Shown: positions 18,550-28,619, counted from the stretch's first letter. The stretch: 64,000 bases of DNA from Planctomycetota bacterium (GCA_021791715.1 JAJYWB010000007.1:59494-123493); one strand, 5' to 3'. The notes: generated by a model not told the origin, from the sequence alone. Program-made: numbers and translations.

Positions 18550-19581
18550 ATGAAACGCAATCAACTAAGTCGACTGATCCAAATCCTGGTTTTACTCCAA
18601 AACGAGCGATACCCCAACGCGCGCGATCTCGCCGAACATTGTGAGGTAAGCCGACGAACGATTTATCGCGATCTCGACGCTCTCGAAGCCTCGGGCATCC
18701 CGATCCGCTTCCATGACGAACGTCTGGGCTACGGTGTCGCGCCGTCGTTTCAATTCCAACCGCCGGGCCTCGACGACGGCGAAATCCTGGCGCTCGCGAT
18801 CCTCGCCAAAACGAGCCATAACTTACTGGAACCGCTTGGTTTACAACATGCCGCCCGGATCGGATCGGAAAAGTTGCTCAAAACGATCTCGGCGGCGATG
18901 CGCGACCGAGCCGCCTCGATCCTTGACGCGATCGAAACGTCGATCCCCGCACGCGAAACCCCGGAACAACGGCGCAAGCACCTCGAGCGGATCCTTGAAT
19001 GCCTGGGCGAACGCAAGCAAGTTCGAATCGCCTACCAAGATCCTCGACTGGGGTCGATCGTCACCACCAAATTCGCCGTTTATCGCTTATTGCATCACGC
19101 GGGAGCGCCGCTCGACGAAGGCTCGTGGCTCGTCATCGGCCGTTCAAGCATTCACTGCGCGATTGAACACATTGCTTTGAACTGGATTCATAAAATCGAG
19201 TCGACCGACGACACCTACTCGGTTCCGCCTCGATTCGACGCTTCGCGGCGACTCGCATCCGATAAACATTCATCGATCGTCGGCGATTCGACCGAGATTC
19301 GGTTGGCTTTTTCGCAACGCTCCGCGCGACGGCTCTTCGAGTTTCCGTTCGCGTTTCGAGGCCGTATCGAGCCCGTGCGAGGAGGCGGGATCGAGGCTTC
19401 GTTCGCGGTCGATTCGTTCGCCGCGATCGTTCCCTGGCTCTTCCGCTTTCCCGAAGGAGTGCGAATCATCGCACCCGACTCCCTCCGCGTGTACGTTCGC
19501 GAATGCGCTGCTCGATTGATCGCGGAAGCCGATTCGGCCGAATTCGAGGTCGCTTATCCGGGGAATTCGCACGCCGTTTAA
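18550..19581 (+). CDS. HTH/WYL-domain transcriptional regulator (YafY-like)
   Basis: 343 residues. The N-terminal winged helix (LSRLIQILVLLQNERYPNAR, then LAEHCEVSRRTIYRDLDALE) is the HTH_11/DeoR-type DNA-binding domain. The WYL-like domain follows from about residue 155 (KQVRIAYQDPRLG), and a C-terminal extension (WLFRFPEGVRIIAPDSLRV, then LIAEADSAE) follows. The middle motif reads WLVIGR in place of the usual Y/WYLVA. WYL domains bind small ligands or nucleic acid and switch repression. Divergence from the sugar importer suggests local control, which is inference. Confidence 0.9.
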   Translation: MKRNQLSRLIQILVLLQNERYPNARDLAEHCEVSRRTIYRDLDALEASGIPIRFHDERLGYGVAPSFQFQPPGLDDGEILALAILAKTSHNLLEPLGLQHAARIGSEKLLKTISAAMRDRAASILDAIETSIPARETPEQRRKHLERILECLGERKQVRIAYQDPRLGSIVTTKFAVYRLLHHAGAPLDEGSWLVIGRSSIHCAIEHIALNWIHKIESTDDTYSVPPRFDASRRLASDKHSSIVGDSTEIRLAFSQRSARRLFEFPFAFRGRIEPVRGGGIEASFAVDSFAAIVPWLFRFPEGVRIIAPDSLRVYVRECAARLIAEADSAEFEVAYPGNSHAV

Positions 19582-19759
19582 GGTCGACACGCACTTCGCG
19601 GCACGGTGTCGGCGTAACTTTTTGAACACTTCAAAACCGCGGCCGGCAAACGTCGAACCGGCGCCCCGATGACAATCTTCATCCACGCGCGTATCCTGGA
19701 AATTGGAAATCGGCGTCGATTGACGGGAACCAAACGGGCTCTTCGAGCGTCCAAATCCC

Positions 19760-20401
19760 ATGACGAGCGGGCGTGACGAGCGGACTCTCATTGAGGCGTG
19801 TCGCGCGGGGGAGACGGAAGCCTTCGGCACGCTGGTCCAGATGTATCAGGACCGGCTTTTTCCGCCCCTCCTCCGATTGACCGGCTGCGCCGACGACGCG
19901 GCCGACATCCTGCAAGACGCCTTCCTCAAGGCGTTTCAAAAGCTCGACGACTTCCACGGTGAGAGTTCGTTTTACACATGGGTTTATCGGATCGCGGTCA
20001 ATTTGGCGTTAAGCGACAAACGGCGGAATCGCCGCGCGCCGTCGAGCCTGACCGGGACAGGGGATTCGGCCTTCCTCGACCCGAGCGACGATCCCGACCG
20101 AACCGATCCCGCGGCGCCGCTCGAACTCGCCGAACGCGAGACGATCATCCAGGCCGCGCTTCTCGAATTGGCGCCCGAATTCCGCGCCGTCGTCGTCCTC
20201 AAAGACGTCGACGGCCTCCGTTACGAACAGATCGCCGCGATCCTCGAAATACCGATCGGAACCGTCCGCAGTCGGTTGCATCGAGCACGCGAAGAACTAC
20301 GCAATCGTTTATCCTCACTCCTCGGCGACCGCGGCGGTCGAAACGATCGACCCCGACCCGTCGCCGCGATCGAAGGCGATCTTAACAAGAATACAAAGTA
20401 G
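19760..20401 (+). CDS. ECF-type RNA polymerase sigma factor
   Basis: 213 residues. Sigma region 2 has FGTLVQMYQDRLFPPLLRLT and DDAADILQDAFLKAFQKLDDF, followed by FYTWVYRIAVNLALSDKRR. Region 4 has LELAPEFRAVVVLKDVDGLR and YEQIAAILEIPIGTVRSRLHRAREELR. Regions 1 and 3 are absent, as in all ECF factors. The stop lies 12 bases before the anti-sigma start, so the two form an operon. Confidence 0.95.
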   Translation: MTSGRDERTLIEACRAGETEAFGTLVQMYQDRLFPPLLRLTGCADDAADILQDAFLKAFQKLDDFHGESSFYTWVYRIAVNLALSDKRRNRRAPSSLTGTGDSAFLDPSDDPDRTDPAAPLELAERETIIQAALLELAPEFRAVVVLKDVDGLRYEQIAAILEIPIGTVRSRLHRAREELRNRLSSLLGDRGGRNDRPRPVAAIEGDLNKNTK

Positions 20402-20413
20402 CATAATATAATC

Positions 20414-21925
20414 ATGAAACCGATTAACGATTTATTACTCGCGGCTTATCTCGACGGCGAGGCCGATTCGCTCGAACGATCGCGCGTCGACTCGGCGCTC
20501 GCCGCCGATCCGGCCCTCGCGGCGCGGATCCGTCGGATCGCCTCGACCCGCGACCTGATCGCTTCGATGTCGCGTCCCGCGTGCCCCCTCGATTTGTCCC
20601 AAGCGATCCTCGCCAAGCTCGCCGCGTCCCCCGCGACCGATCGCCTCGACCGTTCTTCGACCGACCGCCGCTCCGCGATCGTTTCTCGTAAACGTTCACG
20701 TATTATTACAATGATCTCGACTCGCGACCGGTTCGTCGGGTTCGCCGCGGCGATCGCCGCCGCCGCCGCCGCGGTTCTTTTGATCATAGCGGTCGCTTAT
20801 CGACCGAATCGCCCGACCGACTCGAATCGACTCGCCCGCGTCGATTCCGCCTCAAAATCCGCCTCGACGCGCGACGCCAAGTCTTTATTCCTCAGAAATC
20901 CACGATCGCGGCTTTCCGCGGCGCAACGCGTTCTACAAGATACCGCTCGCTCGCTCGAACTCGAGGATCAAGAGCGATTCGCGGCGGCGCTCGCCGCGCC
21001 GACCGAAGCCGAGATCGAACACGAACTTTCACGTGAAAGCTTGGTTAATATTCTCGATCGACCCGCGTCGAAACGGTTCGTCGTCGCCGCCGATAAGCTC
21101 GACGATTCGTTGCGCGAACGCGTCGAAGAGATCATCCGCGACACCCCCCGCAAAGATCCGCGTTACGGCCGGATCACGATCGCGCCCGGCGCCGGCTTCG
21201 ATCCCGATCACGCCGCGGAGGAGGGGGTCGTCTTCGCGCTCGCCGTCGACGAACCCGAACTCAAACGGCTTGAAGCCTCTTTGAAATCCAAATTCAATAA
21301 CCAATTGATTGAATCACGCCTCGACGACGCGCTCGTCGCTCGTCTCGCCGAGACCGACGAAGTCGCGATCGAGACGGGCGAGCCCGTTCCCCTCGTTCAT
21401 CACAACCCGATCGCGATCGCATCGAACGAAGCCGAACCGGCGTCCGAAAGTCGTCGTCCCGTTCTCGCCGAAAGCGCCGATGCGACCGATCACGAGGCGT
21501 CTCCCGTCCCCGACGAGCCCGAAAACGCCAAACGGCTCGCTCCCACTGGCGTCGAATCGCGAGGCCGCTCGACTCCGACTCGCCGCGGTCTTTCCAAACA
21601 AAAACAATTGAAAGAGCGTCGATCGACCGCGGCCGATTCGGCTCGAGACTCGTTGAAAGGCGCCGTGCTCGACCGCGGCGCCGATCTCGGTCGCAAAGCC
21701 GAGGAGATCGACTCCGACTCCGCTAAATCCCCGGCTCCAAAACCGATCGATTCAAAAGCTCTCGTCGACCAGCCCCCCGATGAGCTCTCGGTCGTTTCAG
21801 GTCTCAATTCGGTGCGTATCGAAAAACCCGCGGGGTTCGGCGATCAACGAACCCAGGCGGCCAAACCGTCCACGACGATCGTCATCGTCGAGATCGTCGC
21901 CGCGAGCCGGAAATCTTCGCGTTAA
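20414..21925 (+). CDS. membrane anti-sigma factor
   Basis: 503 residues. The N-terminal 75 residues (LLLAAYLDGEADSLERSRVD, ARIRRIASTRDLIASM) have the helical layout of anti-sigma domains, without the His-x3-Cys-x2-Cys zinc motif. One membrane helix follows (FVGFAAAIAAAAAAVLLIIA, about 113-133). The remaining 350 residues are periplasmic, charged and low in complexity, with no enzyme motif. The gene directly follows the ECF sigma factor, which supports the role. The external part presumably senses a signal together with the VIT/vWA protein encoded next. Confidence 0.75.
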   Translation: MKPINDLLLAAYLDGEADSLERSRVDSALAADPALAARIRRIASTRDLIASMSRPACPLDLSQAILAKLAASPATDRLDRSSTDRRSAIVSRKRSRIITMISTRDRFVGFAAAIAAAAAAVLLIIAVAYRPNRPTDSNRLARVDSASKSASTRDAKSLFLRNPRSRLSAAQRVLQDTARSLELEDQERFAAALAAPTEAEIEHELSRESLVNILDRPASKRFVVAADKLDDSLRERVEEIIRDTPRKDPRYGRITIAPGAGFDPDHAAEEGVVFALAVDEPELKRLEASLKSKFNNQLIESRLDDALVARLAETDEVAIETGEPVPLVHHNPIAIASNEAEPASESRRPVLAESADATDHEASPVPDEPENAKRLAPTGVESRGRSTPTRRGLSKQKQLKERRSTAADSARDSLKGAVLDRGADLGRKAEEIDSDSAKSPAPKPIDSKALVDQPPDELSVVSGLNSVRIEKPAGFGDQRTQAAKPSTTIVIVEIVAASRKSSR

Positions 21926-22157
21926 CTCTCGGCTCGCTCGATCCAAAATACGTCGCGAATCGCCTCTTCTCTCAGGCTCAAGCTTCGGTCGAATCGCCGC
22001 GAACCGCTCCGCTTTGAACCCCGCGGAGTCGGCTCGCGGTGAAGGCTAAGCGTCCGGGGTCGTCCGTCGACGGCTCGGCGTCGCCCTTTGTTCGGTCGTC
22101 GATCCCCGGGCCGGCTAAGGAACTCGGGGAAGCGGTTTCTTGTTAAAGGAGGTAAAC

Positions 22158-24620
22158 ATGCGAACGCATCTTCCGTTTTTTATGATGATGCTGATCTTCC
22201 TTTGGACGGCGATCTCGGTTCAGGCCGCGGGGCTCATGATCCCGACCGATCGCTCGCTGCCGCCGCTCGCGCTTCAATCGCAATCGGTGGAGGTCGCGAT
22301 CGACGGCCAGATCGCTCAAACGACCGTCCAACAGTCGTATCTCAATTCGACCTCGCGCGAGCTCGAAGCCGAATACGTTTTCCCGCTGCCGAGAGGCGCC
22401 GCGGTGAGCGATTTTTCGATGTGGATCGGCGATAAAAAGCTGAAAGGCGAGACGCTCCCCGCCGCCAAGGCGAAAAAAACGTACGAACAAATCGTGGCGC
22501 GATTGCGCGATCCAGCGTTGCTCGAATACGTCGATCGCGACGTTTGGAAAGTGCGCGTTTTCCCGATCCTTCCCCACGGCGTGCAAAAGATCGAGATCAA
22601 GTACACCCAGGTGCTCGGAGCGACCGGGGAACTCGTTTCCTACGAATTCCCGCTCCACGGCGCCAAAACGCCGGGAGACGCCCCGGGAGCGTTCTCACTC
22701 GTCGCCAAAATCAAAAGCGATCACCCGCTCGGACCGATCTACAGCCCCTCGCATGAAGTTTCAATTGATCGTAAGGGAGAACGCGAGGCCGTCGTCGGTT
22801 ATGAAACGCAGTCGCTTGTGAATAGCAAGAATTTCTTGCTCTACTATTCTCCCAAAAGCGGCGACGTCGGCTTTTCGCTCCTCGCGAATCGGCCGCATCG
22901 CGACGAACCGGGCTATTTCGTGCTCCTCTTGAGCCCCAAACCCCAAGTCGCCGAACGCTCCATTCCGCGCGATCTCGTCCTCTTGGTCGACGCCTCGGGG
23001 AGCATGAACGGCAAAAAAATGACGCAGGCGAAGGGAACGCTCAACGCCGCTCTCGCCACCCTCCGCGAAAACGATCGTTTCGCGCTCGTCCGCTTCGCAA
23101 CCGTCGTCGATTCGTATCGCGATCGTCTCGCCAAAGCGAATCCCGAGAACATCCAGCACGCTCGTGAATGGATCGAGTCGATCGACGCCGTCGGCGGCAC
23201 CGATATCGCCGGCGGACTCGAAGCCGCGCTCGCGCTCCGCGAACCCCAGGCGCAACAGGAACGAACCTTCCAGATTCTCCTGATCTCGGACGGAGTCCCC
23301 ACCGTCGGAACCACCGACGTGAAAAAAATCCTCCAAACCGTCGCATCCAAAAACTCGCACGCGACCCGCGTTTTCAGCTTCGGCGTCGGTTATGATGTCG
23401 ATACCTACCTGCTTGATCAGTTATCAGAATCAACCCGCGCCGCGACGACCTACGTCCGACCCGACGAGAATCTCGAGGTCAAGGCGTCCGCTATCCTCGC
23501 CAAAATCAAAAACCCCGTCCGTTCCGATCTCAAACTCGAAACGATCACGGTGGGCGGCGACGACGCGTCGAAAACCGAACCCGTCAAACTCTCCGAAACT
23601 TACCCTCCCAAACTCCCCGACCTGTTCGCGGGAGATCAGCTCCAGATCGTCGGTCGGTATTCGGGTTCAGGGAAAATTCGCTTTGTTCTTCATAGTAAGA
23701 CTGGAGACAAATCCGAATCTCACACGTTCGACGCCGATCTTCCGGCGCGCGAGACCGAGCGCGAATTCGTCGCGACAATCTGGGCGAGGCGAAAGATCGG
23801 CTATCTGCTCGATCAGATCCGACTCAACGGCGAGAACAAAGAGCTCAAAGACGAGATCGTCAAGCTCGCGACCAAATTCGGCGTCGCGACTCCGTATACA
23901 AGCTGGCTCGTCGTCCCCGACGAATCCGGCTTCGCGAATCAACAAACGAATCTATACTCACATAGCATGGGACATCCCGGTTCGTTCAACCAGTCTCACC
24001 AAAGCTTCCTAATGATGAGAGCGACCGGAGGTGGAATGGCGGGCATGGGCCGAGGAGGGATTCGGGAAGTTCAGCCACGCGACGCCGTCGCACACGCTCC
24101 CGCCGACGACGCCTCAAAAACTCCGATCTCCGCCCCAAAAAGAACCCGCGCCGTGGATGCGGAATCCGCCAAGTCCGCGGCGACGAACGCTCAATCTCAA
24201 ATCGCCGCTCGAATGAAAGACGGTTCCGACACGATGTCGCAAATGTTCGGTCAACAAATGCGTGAAACTTCGGGACGTCGCGCAGTCGATGTGGCGCAGG
24301 CTCTCGCCGATCTCAAAACGACCGTCCGCGAGGGGGCGCGATCCGAACGAGTTCGTGTGATCGCGGACAAACGTTTTCATAACCTTGACGGCGTTTGGAT
24401 CGACGATTCGGTCGTCGAAAAATCTCCTCGCGTTCGGGTTAAATTCGTCGGCGAGGGTTATTTCAAGCTGCTCGATAAACACCCCGAGATCAGGGAGATC
24501 CTCGCGCTCGGCGATCGGATCGTCTGGAGATCCCCCGCGGGGTCGACCGTCCTGATCGACGACGAAGGAGAGGAAACGCTCTCCGACGCCGCGATTGATC
24601 AACTTTTCCAAACCAAATGA
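22158..24620 (+). CDS. secreted VIT and von Willebrand A domain protein
   Basis: 820 residues from ATG 22158, with AAAGGAGGT four bases upstream. A signal peptide (LPFFMMMLIFLWTAISVQA) is followed by a VIT domain from about 25 to 150 (VEVAIDGQIAQTTVQQSYLN, YVFPLPRGAAVSDF, KAKKTYEQIV). The vWA domain starts near 270 with a complete MIDAS: DASGS at about 277, GGTDIAGG and ISDGVPTVGTTD. The C-terminal third contains a Met/Gly-rich stretch (MRATGGGMAGMGRGG) and ends in a small domain. VIT-vWA proteins such as inter-alpha-trypsin inhibitor heavy chains mediate protein contacts. Location after the ECF/anti-sigma pair suggests envelope signalling or a regulon member. Confidence 0.93.
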   Translation: MRTHLPFFMMMLIFLWTAISVQAAGLMIPTDRSLPPLALQSQSVEVAIDGQIAQTTVQQSYLNSTSRELEAEYVFPLPRGAAVSDFSMWIGDKKLKGETLPAAKAKKTYEQIVARLRDPALLEYVDRDVWKVRVFPILPHGVQKIEIKYTQVLGATGELVSYEFPLHGAKTPGDAPGAFSLVAKIKSDHPLGPIYSPSHEVSIDRKGEREAVVGYETQSLVNSKNFLLYYSPKSGDVGFSLLANRPHRDEPGYFVLLLSPKPQVAERSIPRDLVLLVDASGSMNGKKMTQAKGTLNAALATLRENDRFALVRFATVVDSYRDRLAKANPENIQHAREWIESIDAVGGTDIAGGLEAALALREPQAQQERTFQILLISDGVPTVGTTDVKKILQTVASKNSHATRVFSFGVGYDVDTYLLDQLSESTRAATTYVRPDENLEVKASAILAKIKNPVRSDLKLETITVGGDDASKTEPVKLSETYPPKLPDLFAGDQLQIVGRYSGSGKIRFVLHSKTGDKSESHTFDADLPARETEREFVATIWARRKIGYLLDQIRLNGENKELKDEIVKLATKFGVATPYTSWLVVPDESGFANQQTNLYSHSMGHPGSFNQSHQSFLMMRATGGGMAGMGRGGIREVQPRDAVAHAPADDASKTPISAPKRTRAVDAESAKSAATNAQSQIAARMKDGSDTMSQMFGQQMRETSGRRAVDVAQALADLKTTVREGARSERVRVIADKRFHNLDGVWIDDSVVEKSPRVRVKFVGEGYFKLLDKHPEIREILALGDRIVWRSPAGSTVLIDDEGEETLSDAAIDQLFQTK

Positions 24621-24631
24621 CATATCGATTC

Positions 24632-24673
24632 GGGGAGGGTATCGCGATTCGGCGAAACCCTCCTCGTTTTTTT
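24632..24673 (+). terminator. rho-independent terminator after VIT/vWA gene
   Basis: GGGGAGGGT (24632-24640) pairs with ACCCTCCTC (24657-24665), with one G-U pair. An inner TCGC/GCGA stem closes the loop, and seven T residues follow directly (24667-24673). It lies 11 bases after the stop codon. Confidence 0.85.
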
Positions 24674-24720
24674 CATCGAGGATCCATAAGAATAATGATC
24701 AATAAGTTCAAAGATTCTTT

Positions 24721-25306
24721 TTATCCGTCGGGATCGTCGAGCAAAGCCCGCAAGCGATCGCCGAGAGGCGGGGGTAAACGAGCCGGCCACGAATCGTCGA
24801 TTTGGCCGACCCCGATCAGATCGCGTAGTTGAGTTCGATCCTTATCGCGCGGTCAGTTTCATCCGAACCAACGCTTCGAGCGAAACAACCTGAAATTCCG
24901 AGCCTCGTTCCGACTCGTCGATTTCGGGCAAAATTTGATCGTCGTCGTGTCGAACTTTTTCGCCCGCATAAAGGAGATGGATACCGCCGCTCGGTTTGCC
25001 CCCCGGTCCGTCGATAAAAACATCGATATCGATCAGATGATGATCGACGAAACCCGCGGCCAGGAGCGCCGCGCTCGCCGCGGGAAAATCGATACGTCGA
25101 ATCATTAGATCGACGTCGCGCGTATTGCGAACCGCGTCTTCGTCGATCCGCCCCACCCACTCGGCGACGGCGTTTCCGCCGACGACCGCGTACGGCACCC
25201 TCGCGGCGTCGAGAGCGCTCGTCGCCCTCCGGAGCCGTTCTTTCACCTTCTCAGCCGCCATCAGCGCCCGCTTCCAACCCGAGGGTTGTATCGTCGCTTC
25301 CGCCAT
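24721..25306 (-). pseudogene. nucleotidyltransferase-fold gene with C-terminal frameshift
   Basis: The first 154 codons read as a nucleotidyltransferase-superfamily protein: YAVVGGNAVAEWVG and NTRDVDLMI (the Gly-Gly and Asp-x-Asp motifs), GIHLLYAGEKVR, VVSLEALVRMKLTA. The frame then stops (TAA) at 24842. In another frame the same strand continues DKDRTQLRDLIGVGQIDDSW and PARLPPPLGDRLRALLDDPD to a TAA at 24721-24723. That is the usual ending of this family (MKLTA..RDKDR..HLRD). A net loss of about two bases near 24845-24850 explains the break. Either a recent pseudogene or a sequencing error. Confidence 0.75.
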
Positions 25307-25905
25307 GACACGCTCTCCTCTTCACACGAAAAGAATAATCGAAACCGCGACGCCCGTCGACTCGCATTCGGAGGCGATCTCCGCGATCCATTGAAAGACG
25401 TGATCGAAAACGGAAAAACGAAACGAATCCGCGGCTACCGCCAATATTATCTACATTACATAACTTATTAAATAAGTTTCCGGAAAAACGACGGCGCCCG
25501 CCGAGATCAATCGAAGCGAAAATCGACGTCGAATCGGCGGAATTTGTTTTCAGTCTATTTTACATAAATATAATTATTAAACAAAATTTTATGTGAAGCG
25601 GAACCCTGGAGTGCGAACCGATCGCCAATCCGAATTATTACATGCATGATTGTTTCGCAAAGAAAACGGTCGTTCGACGGAAAAGTATCTCGTCCCACTG
25701 GCGAACTTCGTGGGATGCGGTATCGTGTCCCGATCGTCTTCGCGCGGCGAGTTCGCCCGTCGCGGGTGAACGGCCAAAAGATCGCCCGAAGCCATACACC
25801 AGAAAAAATGCATACTCTCGGTTCATCATCCCTTCCCGCGACTTCACGGCGTGGATTCGGGGGGACGATCGATCGATCGGTATACGACGAAAAGGAATCG
25901 TTCGC
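25307..25905. other. intergenic region between divergent genes
   Basis: 599 bases between the minus-strand nucleotidyltransferase gene and the aquaporin. AT-rich in the middle (about 25440-25480 and 25555-25600). A frame is open upstream of the aquaporin start but looks non-coding. No further gene recognised. Confidence 0.6.
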
Positions 25906-26616
25906 ATGTCCGATTTTCCGGTCTTGAAGGGATCGACTCGAAACGCTTTGCGGCATTGGCTCGCGGAGGCGCTCGGCACGTTTATGATCGTCTTCACGGG
26001 GACGGGGGCGATCGTGATCGACGAGACGACGGGAGGATCGGTCACTCATATCGGAATTTCGCTCACGTTCGGCTTGATCGTTCTGGCGATGATTTACGCG
26101 CTCGGCGATATCTCCGGTGCGCATCTCAATCCCGCGGTGACGATCGGCTTTTGGGCGGCGCGGCGATTTCCCGGCGCGAAGGTGATTCCCTATATCGTCA
26201 GTCAGTGCGCGGGCGCCGCGGCCGCGAGCGTGCTGCTTCACATCCTGTTCCCCGAGAATCTCAATCTTGGCGCGACGAACCCCGTCGGGTCGGCGGCGCG
26301 AACGTTCGTCCTGGAGGCGATCCTTACATTTCTTTTAATGTTTGTTGTTTTATGTGTTTCCGCGGGATCGCGTGAGAAGGGAATTATGGCGGGGATCGCG
26401 GTGGGTTCGGTGATCGCGCTCGAGGCGCTGTTCGCCGGTCCGATCTCGGGAGCTTCGATGAATCCCGCACGGTCGCTCGCGCCGGCGCTTGTCGGCGGCA
26501 AGCCGGCCGGCGTCTGGATTTATATTGTTTCAACGATTTTAGGTTCGTTGATCGCGGTCGCGGTCGCGGGATTCCTGCTCGGCGAATCAAGCGATCGGGA
26601 GGCCGAGGCGAATTGA
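25906..26616 (+). CDS. MIP-family aquaporin / glycerol channel
   Basis: 236 residues from ATG 25906, with AAAAGGAA upstream. Six hydrophobic helices and both pore half-helices are present: SGAHLNPAVT near residue 70 and SGASMNPARS near 185, each carrying the Asn-Pro-Ala signature. WLAEALGTFMIVFTGTGAIV is the typical first helix. NPARS (rather than NPARD) after the second loop is the water-channel pattern, so an AqpZ/Nip-like water channel is favoured. A longer open frame exists upstream, but the protein-like region starts here. Appears to be a single-gene unit. Confidence 0.93.
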   Translation: MSDFPVLKGSTRNALRHWLAEALGTFMIVFTGTGAIVIDETTGGSVTHIGISLTFGLIVLAMIYALGDISGAHLNPAVTIGFWAARRFPGAKVIPYIVSQCAGAAAASVLLHILFPENLNLGATNPVGSAARTFVLEAILTFLLMFVVLCVSAGSREKGIMAGIAVGSVIALEALFAGPISGASMNPARSLAPALVGGKPAGVWIYIVSTILGSLIAVAVAGFLLGESSDREAEAN

Positions 26617-27168
26617 TCGCTCTCTCGGCGATCCCTCTCGTCTCGAGATTCGATATCACGAAACCGCCGCGAATCACGCGCGACGCTTCAAGGAGCGTTC
26701 GTTCTGGAAAACGAACGGTTCACTCGATCGTCTTCAGCCGGCGACGGAGAACCTACGATCGCTCGCGAAACGAAGCCTCGATATCATCAAAATTGATAAT
26801 AAATAATATTAACCAATATATTTATATATAATAACATATAAACAAGGTAATAGATTTTGTCCATTATTTATCGCGGCGTTAAGCCGAACGGTTCTCGCCG
26901 TTCGAGGGATAAGCGAGGCCTTCGGCGTGCGGGTTCGGCGGTCGCCAGGATCGCGACGACAAAGCGAACGAGCGAATCGCCGAGGCGAACTTGGATATGG
27001 GGGTTCGGCGGTCGATCGGGTCGCGACCGCGTCGGTTATCGCGCCGCGATCGGCGTCGTTTCGCTTGACAAGATCGCTCGAACGGGGATGATAGCGGCTC
27101 CCCGCGGATCGGAACCACGATCCGCGACTCGTCACTTGGAATCACCGATCCGACGGAGCGCGGCGATC
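26617..27168. other. intergenic region
   Basis: 552 bases. A very AT-rich stretch (about 26785-26870) separates two GC-rich halves. The frame running from 26857 into the next gene shows no family similarity and is treated as untranslated. No RNA gene seen. Confidence 0.55.
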
Positions 27169-28254
27169 ATGCACGGACGTATGTCGCTATCGCATTGTGT
27201 TTTGTGCGTTTTCGTCGCGGCGGCGACGGTCGCGGGGTCGATCGCGACCGGGGGCGAAGGCGCCTCGGGAAGTGCGGCCAGGTCGAAAAAGTCGCGACCA
27301 ATCGAGCACAAATCAATCAGCAAATATGAATTCGGCCGAGGCGATCGTTCGTTCTGGCTGTTCGAGCCCGCCGAACCGAAGCCGAAGTCGGCGCCGGTGA
27401 TCGTCTTTCACCACGGCTGGATGGCGTACAATCCTGGGATTTACGGCGCGTGGATCGAGCACCTGGTCCGTCGCGGTTATATCGTGATTTTTCCGCGGTA
27501 TCAAAACGACGTATCGACCGATCCCGCTCAGTTTTTGGCGAATTCGTTGAGCGCGACCAAAGACGCGTTCGACGTGTTGGCGACATCGCCGAGTCACGTC
27601 CACGCCGATCGCAATCGGTTCGCGCTGATCGGGCATTCGGCGGGAGGCAATTTATCGGCGCTGATGGCCGCGGGCGCCAAAGAGGAAGGGTTGCCCGAGC
27701 CCAAAGCGGTCGTCGCGGTGACTCCCGGCGAGGTGAAACCGCTCGCCGAAGACGCTTTAAAAGACTTGCCCTCGACGACCCTTTTTGTCGTGACTGTCGG
27801 CGAGGACGATCAGGTTCTGGGCGATACGCGCGGCCGAGAGTTGTATGCTCGCGCGACGACGATCCCCAGGGAGAGGAAGAAATTCGTACTGTTTCGGAGC
27901 GATTTACACGGATTTCCACCGTTGATCGCCGATCATACGTCCCCGGCGGCGTCGTCGCGCAAGCTCGATACGGGCGAGGCGCCGTTTCGATCGCTTCAGA
28001 TGTTCGACGCCGAGGTCGACGCGCTCGACGTCGAAGGGTATTGGAAGCTCGCCGACGTGACGATTGAGGCGGCTTTCGCGGGTAAAACGCTCGACGAGGC
28101 GACCGATCACGGGAAAAAATGGATCGATTTGGGTCGCTGGGGCGACGGCGTCGCGGTGACTCCGCCGATCATCGGCGACGATCTGGCGTCGTTTCCTCGC
28201 GTGATTCATCCCAGCGGAGCGAAGATCATCAATTGGTTCAATCCATGGAATTGA
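27169..28254 (+). CDS. secreted alpha/beta hydrolase
   Basis: 361 residues from ATG 27169 (ATG 27181 possible). A signal peptide (LSHCVLCVFVAAATVAGSIA) is followed by an alpha/beta hydrolase fold: APVIVFHHGWMAYNP (oxyanion-hole region), RFALIGHSAGGNLSALMA (nucleophile Ser about 157 in GHSAGG), VVTVGEDDQVLGD (acid) and FRSDLHGFPPL (His). The general layout recalls chlorophyllase, PAF-acetylhydrolase and polyester-hydrolase-like enzymes, but the natural ester or amide is unknown. Probably exported to the periplasm. Confidence 0.88.
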   Translation: MHGRMSLSHCVLCVFVAAATVAGSIATGGEGASGSAARSKKSRPIEHKSISKYEFGRGDRSFWLFEPAEPKPKSAPVIVFHHGWMAYNPGIYGAWIEHLVRRGYIVIFPRYQNDVSTDPAQFLANSLSATKDAFDVLATSPSHVHADRNRFALIGHSAGGNLSALMAAGAKEEGLPEPKAVVAVTPGEVKPLAEDALKDLPSTTLFVVTVGEDDQVLGDTRGRELYARATTIPRERKKFVLFRSDLHGFPPLIADHTSPAASSRKLDTGEAPFRSLQMFDAEVDALDVEGYWKLADVTIEAAFAGKTLDEATDHGKKWIDLGRWGDGVAVTPPIIGDDLASFPRVIHPSGAKIINWFNPWN

Positions 28255-28613
28255 CGATCTCCTTCATACGTCGTCCCAAAAAGATCGGCCGACTCGATCG
28301 CCTGAATTCGCTTTATACCGATTCATTAGATATCCTGACTTTTTATTTCAATCGGCGATATCGGCGTGATATTCGGGTTCGGCGGCGAATCGTCGAGACG
28401 CACTGGACACTCACGGTTCTCCGTATTAGATTAAACGTAATGAGAAGGCGGCGTAACGGATATCGGGTCGCGCGATGAAGCGATTTGACTCGATGAAGAA
28501 AATGATTGTGGAAAGCTGAAGTTCAGTCGATCTATAATGATTGAAACGGCGTCTTCCGTACCTTTCGTCCTCCCGATGATTTTCGAGTCGCCGATTCGTT
28601 CGTTCCGAGGCTC
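28255..28613. other. intergenic region
   Basis: 359 bases between the hydrolase and the first FHA gene, with no convincing gene. A TATAAT at 28534-28539 could be a -10 element for the FHA operon, but no properly spaced -35 box was found. Confidence 0.4.
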
Positions 28614-28619
28614 GTGTTT

